Below, piece after piece: positions 1 to 8,321 of a DNA stretch of 8,321 nucleotides (the stretch's first letter is position 1; every line of letters starts with the position of its first letter). The position numbers were made by a program, and so were the translations under genes. This stretch comes from Novosphingobium sp. (lineage in GTDB: Bacteria > Pseudomonadota > Alphaproteobacteria > Sphingomonadales > Sphingomonadaceae), in contig JAJTFU010000076.1 of NCBI GenBank assembly GCA_021299075.1, positions 1 to 8,321 of the forward strand, read 5' to 3'. A model generated the notes under the pieces. It saw only the letters and a program-made list of their open reading frames with translations, was not told the DNA's origin and did no database searches.

Positions 1-1
1 G

Positions 2-385
2 CAGTTTGTGCGGATGGTGCTTAACGGCGGCGAACTCGATGGCAATCGCGTGCTCAGCGCCGCGACCATTGCCGAGATGAGCCGCAACCAGGTCGGCCCC
101 TTGCGCGCCGGCTATATGGGCAGCGCCATGCCGCAACTGGCCGCGCCCTATGACACCTTCCCCGATCAGCACACCGGCTGGGGCCTGGGTTTCCTGATCA
201 ACCCGAAAAAGGGGCCGAACGGCCGCTCACCCGGCAGCCTGGCCTGGGCCGGGATCTTCAATTCCTATTACTGGATCGATCCGGCGGCGGGCCTTGGCGG
301 GGTATTTGTCAGCCAGCTTCAACCCTTTGGTGACAAGCGTGCGCTGGCCTGTTTCGGCGCACTGGAAGCGATGGCCTACGCCTGA
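2..385 (+). CDS. Beta-lactamase-fold serine hydrolase (class C/EstB-like esterase), C-terminal part, 5' truncated by window edge
   Basis: The reading frame is open from the left edge (first complete codon at base 2) to a TGA at 383-385, leaving about 127 residues of the C-terminus. The stretch GWGLGF, then SLAWAGIFNSYYWIDP (about two thirds of the way along) and GVFVSQ is the characteristic C-terminal block of the class C beta-lactamase/esterase family (Pfam Beta-lactamase, PF00144). The WAG triad sits where true class C beta-lactamases have K-T-G and EstB-type esterases have W-G-G, which argues for an esterase or other hydrolase rather than drug resistance (family knowledge plus inference). 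The catalytic SxxK and YxN motifs lie outside the window, so activity cannot be judged. It ends 63 bases before the next same-strand hydrolase gene, with no obvious terminator between them. Substrate unknown. Confidence 0.85.
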   Translation, partial: QFVRMVLNGGELDGNRVLSAATIAEMSRNQVGPLRAGYMGSAMPQLAAPYDTFPDQHTGWGLGFLINPKKGPNGRSPGSLAWAGIFNSYYWIDPAAGLGGVFVSQLQPFGDKRALACFGALEAMAYA

Positions 386-405
386 CGAAAAAGGCGTACG
401 GAGCC

Positions 406-434
406 TTGCTCCGGGCGGTCACGGTGTGGATAAT
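406..434 (+). promoter_or_regulatory. Candidate sigma-70-type promoter upstream of the class A beta-lactamase-like gene
   Basis: TTGCTC at 406-411 (3 of 6 matches to the -35 consensus) is followed after 17 bases by GATAAT at 429-434 (5 of 6 matches to the -10 consensus). Transcription would start near base 441, only about 8 bases before the first ATG (449) and about 38 before the second in-frame ATG (479). The -35 match is weak and such matches occur by chance, so this is tentative. The alternative is that the gene is read through from the upstream hydrolase. Confidence 0.3.
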
Positions 435-448
435 GGCACAAGCGACCT

Positions 449-1615
449 ATGCTGATCGAGCGTAACAACCCCGTCTCCATGAACGACCGCTTTGGCACGC
501 GGCACCGCCATGGTCATCCCCGCCGCTGGCTGGCGGCGGGCGCTGCCGTGCTGACGCTGGCGGGGCTGGGTTCCTATGCTTTCGGCACGGCCACCGGTGG
601 CGCGCCGGCCTTCGTGCTGGACCTGACCGAAGTGGGCAAGCGCCCCACCCCGCCGCCCTTCCAGGCCGATTGCTCGGCCCAACCCGCCGCCTTGCAGGCC
701 GAACTTGCGCGCATCGCCGAAAGCTTTGAGGGCGAGGTCGGGATTGGCGTGACCAAGGCCGGCTGCGACTGGACCGTGGGGGCGCGGCTTGATCGGCACT
801 TCCCGCAACAGTCGGTTTCCAAGCTGTGGGTGGCGATGTCGGTGCTCGATGCAGTCGACAATGGCCGGCTGCGGCTTGACCAGGCGATCACCATCACCCC
901 GCGCGACCTGACGCTGTTCAACCAGCCGCTGCAATGGGAAGTGCTCGACAAGGGCATGATCCAGCGGCCGGTCCAGATGCTGATGGCCAATTCGCTGTCG
1001 CTGTCGGACAATACCGCCAACGACCGCCTGCTCTGGACGGTCGGCGGACCGGACCATATCCGCGCCTTCCTCAAAAGCCGCGAGATCGCCGGTATCCGCT
1101 TCGGCCCCGGCGAACGCCTGCTGCAAAGCGCGGCGGCCGGCCTGACCTGGTCGCCCGAACTCGCCGCTGGCCGCAACTTCGAGCAGGCCCGCGCGCGCCT
1201 GCCCAAGGATGTGCGCGAGGCCGCGCTGAGCAAATACGTCGCCGACCCGATGGACGGGGCGACCCCCGCAGGCATGGCCCAGGCCCTCGCTCGCCTCGCC
1301 AAGGGCGAACTGCTGTCCGAGCAATCGACCCGGCTGCTGCTTGAGACGATGGGCAAGTCGCGCAGCGGGCCGATGCGCCTGAAAGCCGGTCTGCCGCAAG
1401 GCTGGAAGGCCTTCCACAAGACCGGGACCGGCCAGGAACTCGGCTCGCTGGCCACCGGCTATAATGACGTTGCCGTAGTCGAGGCGCCGGACGGTTCATA
1501 CTACGGCGTTGCCGTGATGATCGCCGCCACCCGCCAACCCGTCCGCGCGCGGATGGAGATGATGCAGTCGGTCTCCGCCGCGCTCGCCCGCTGGCACGAG
1601 ACGCGGACTTCCTGA
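449..1615 (+). CDS. Class A beta-lactamase-like serine hydrolase, exported
   Basis: A complete 388-codon gene. The order and spacing of motifs match the class A beta-lactamase fold (Pfam Beta-lactamase2, PF13354): SxxK at S122-V-S-K125 (Ambler S70/K73), SDN at 186-188 (Ambler 130-132) and K324-T-G-T-G (Ambler 234-238). E222 in GERLLQ is 36 residues after the SDN serine, as the general base E166 is in class A, but the residue at Ambler 170 would be Q226 rather than Asn. The omega-loop Asp (Ambler D179) seems to be D269 in DPMDGATP, which implies about 34 extra residues in or next to the omega loop. A basic stretch (about 17-26) and a hydrophobic segment (27-46) form a signal peptide or N-terminal anchor, so the domain should act in the periplasm. 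The only two cysteines, C75 and C106, could form a disulfide. Neither the ATG at 449 nor the in-frame ATG at 479 has a good Shine-Dalgarno; 449 is reported as the outer limit, and 479 leaves the signal intact. True beta-lactamase activity is unproven; another serine hydrolase role is possible. Confidence 0.88.
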   Translation: MLIERNNPVSMNDRFGTRHRHGHPRRWLAAGAAVLTLAGLGSYAFGTATGGAPAFVLDLTEVGKRPTPPPFQADCSAQPAALQAELARIAESFEGEVGIGVTKAGCDWTVGARLDRHFPQQSVSKLWVAMSVLDAVDNGRLRLDQAITITPRDLTLFNQPLQWEVLDKGMIQRPVQMLMANSLSLSDNTANDRLLWTVGGPDHIRAFLKSREIAGIRFGPGERLLQSAAAGLTWSPELAAGRNFEQARARLPKDVREAALSKYVADPMDGATPAGMAQALARLAKGELLSEQSTRLLLETMGKSRSGPMRLKAGLPQGWKAFHKTGTGQELGSLATGYNDVAVVEAPDGSYYGVAVMIAATRQPVRARMEMMQSVSAALARWHETRTS

Positions 1616-1636
1616 GCACCATCCAGCGTGCAACGA

Positions 1637-1668
1637 AAAACCCCGCCGGATCGCTCCGGCGGGGTTTT
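1637..1668. terminator. Bidirectional intrinsic terminator between the convergent hydrolase and rpoC genes
   Basis: A perfect 14-bp inverted repeat (left arm 1637-1650, right arm 1655-1668; AAAACCCCGCCGGA paired with its complement) encloses a 4-base loop TCGC. On the plus strand the stem runs into TTTTCGTTTT (1665-1674); on the minus strand the five As at 1636-1640 give a U-run after the stem. It lies 21 bases past the hydrolase stop and 28 bases past the rpoC stop, so one element can end transcription from both directions. The symmetry and placement make this call strong. Confidence 0.92.
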
Positions 1669-1696
1669 CGTTTTACCCGTCAGGACGGGGTGAGGA

Positions 1697-5986
<4,290 letters not shown>

Positions 5987-5993
5987 GGTTCAG

Positions 5994-5999
5994 TCCCTT
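5994..5999 (-). promoter_or_regulatory. Shine-Dalgarno site of rpoC
   Basis: On the minus strand AAGGGA lies 7 bases before the ATG at 5984-5986, which is good spacing. It fixes the rpoC start and shows that rpoC is translated from its own initiation site rather than by direct coupling to the rpoB stop 84 bases upstream. Confidence 0.8.
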
Positions 6000-6033
6000 G
6001 AAGGGGTGAATATCTGGGGCGGGGTAGCTGGGT

Positions 6034-6063
6034 GGGCGGCCAAACTCTCGCTTGACGCCGCCC
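6034..6063 (-). other. Hairpin in the rpoB-rpoC spacer
   Basis: A 7-bp GC-only inverted repeat (GGGCGGC at 6034-6040, GCCGCCC at 6057-6063) with a 16-base loop lies 7 bases after the rpoB stop codon. No U-run follows it in the rpoB-to-rpoC direction, so it does not look like an intrinsic terminator. It could be an mRNA-processing or stabilising element, or simply chance in GC-rich DNA. The remaining part of the 84-base spacer shows nothing else except the rpoC ribosome binding site. Confidence 0.35.
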
Positions 6064-6070
6064 GGTCCCG

Positions 6071-8320
<2,250 letters not shown>

Positions 8321-8321
8321 G

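Noticed and set aside
399..413. A 6-bp inverted repeat (CGGAGC/GCTCCG) after the first hydrolase, considered as a terminator
   Set aside because: The loop is only 3 bases and no T-run follows; too weak to call a terminator.
934..1344. A 136-codon plus-strand frame inside the class A-like hydrolase
   Set aside because: Arg/Pro/Gly-rich out-of-frame translation nested in a well-supported gene.
419..1622. Several long minus-strand open frames (332, 293 and 183 codons) opposite the class A-like hydrolase
   Set aside because: They overlap one another in different frames and have Arg- and Ser-rich low-information translations, as expected opposite a GC-rich gene. The plus-strand frame has the full set of catalytic motifs.

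Overview
The window is a high-GC bacterial chromosome segment carrying the 3' two thirds of an rpoB-rpoC operon on the minus strand, converging on two plus-strand genes of the serine beta-lactamase/penicillin-recognising fold. The RpoB and RpoC sequences are proteobacterial (RpoC has the SI3-type insertion in the trigger loop and all eight zinc-site cysteines). Codon use, the acidic alanine-rich RpoC tail and the style of the two hydrolases suggest an alphaproteobacterium, most likely of the Sphingomonadales (inference; no marker in the window is decisive for the genus).

Layout from left to right: (1) bases 1-385, plus strand, the C-terminal end of a class C beta-lactamase-like serine hydrolase/esterase, cut by the window edge. 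(2) A short gap of 63 bases with a weak candidate promoter. (3) Bases 449-1615, plus strand, a complete secreted or membrane-anchored class A beta-lactamase-like protein with SxxK, SDN and KTG motifs and an enlarged omega-loop region. (4) Bases 1616-1696, a convergent intergenic region holding a strong, symmetric hairpin with T-runs on both sides, which should terminate both the hydrolase transcript and the rpoBC transcript. (5) Bases 1697-5986, minus strand, complete rpoC (1429 codons). (6) An 84-base spacer with a hairpin near the rpoB stop and a clear ribosome binding site for rpoC. (7) Bases 6071 to the right edge, minus strand, the C-terminal 749 residues of rpoB, cut by the window edge.

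RpoB and RpoC together form the catalytic core of RNA polymerase and are expected to be co-transcribed (rpoB first). The two hydrolases are a separate, unrelated unit. There is no gene-free stretch longer than 300 bases, and I see no RNA genes, mobile elements, CRISPR arrays or repeats. I do not see a new biological system here: this is mainly a housekeeping region, and the observations below are modest.
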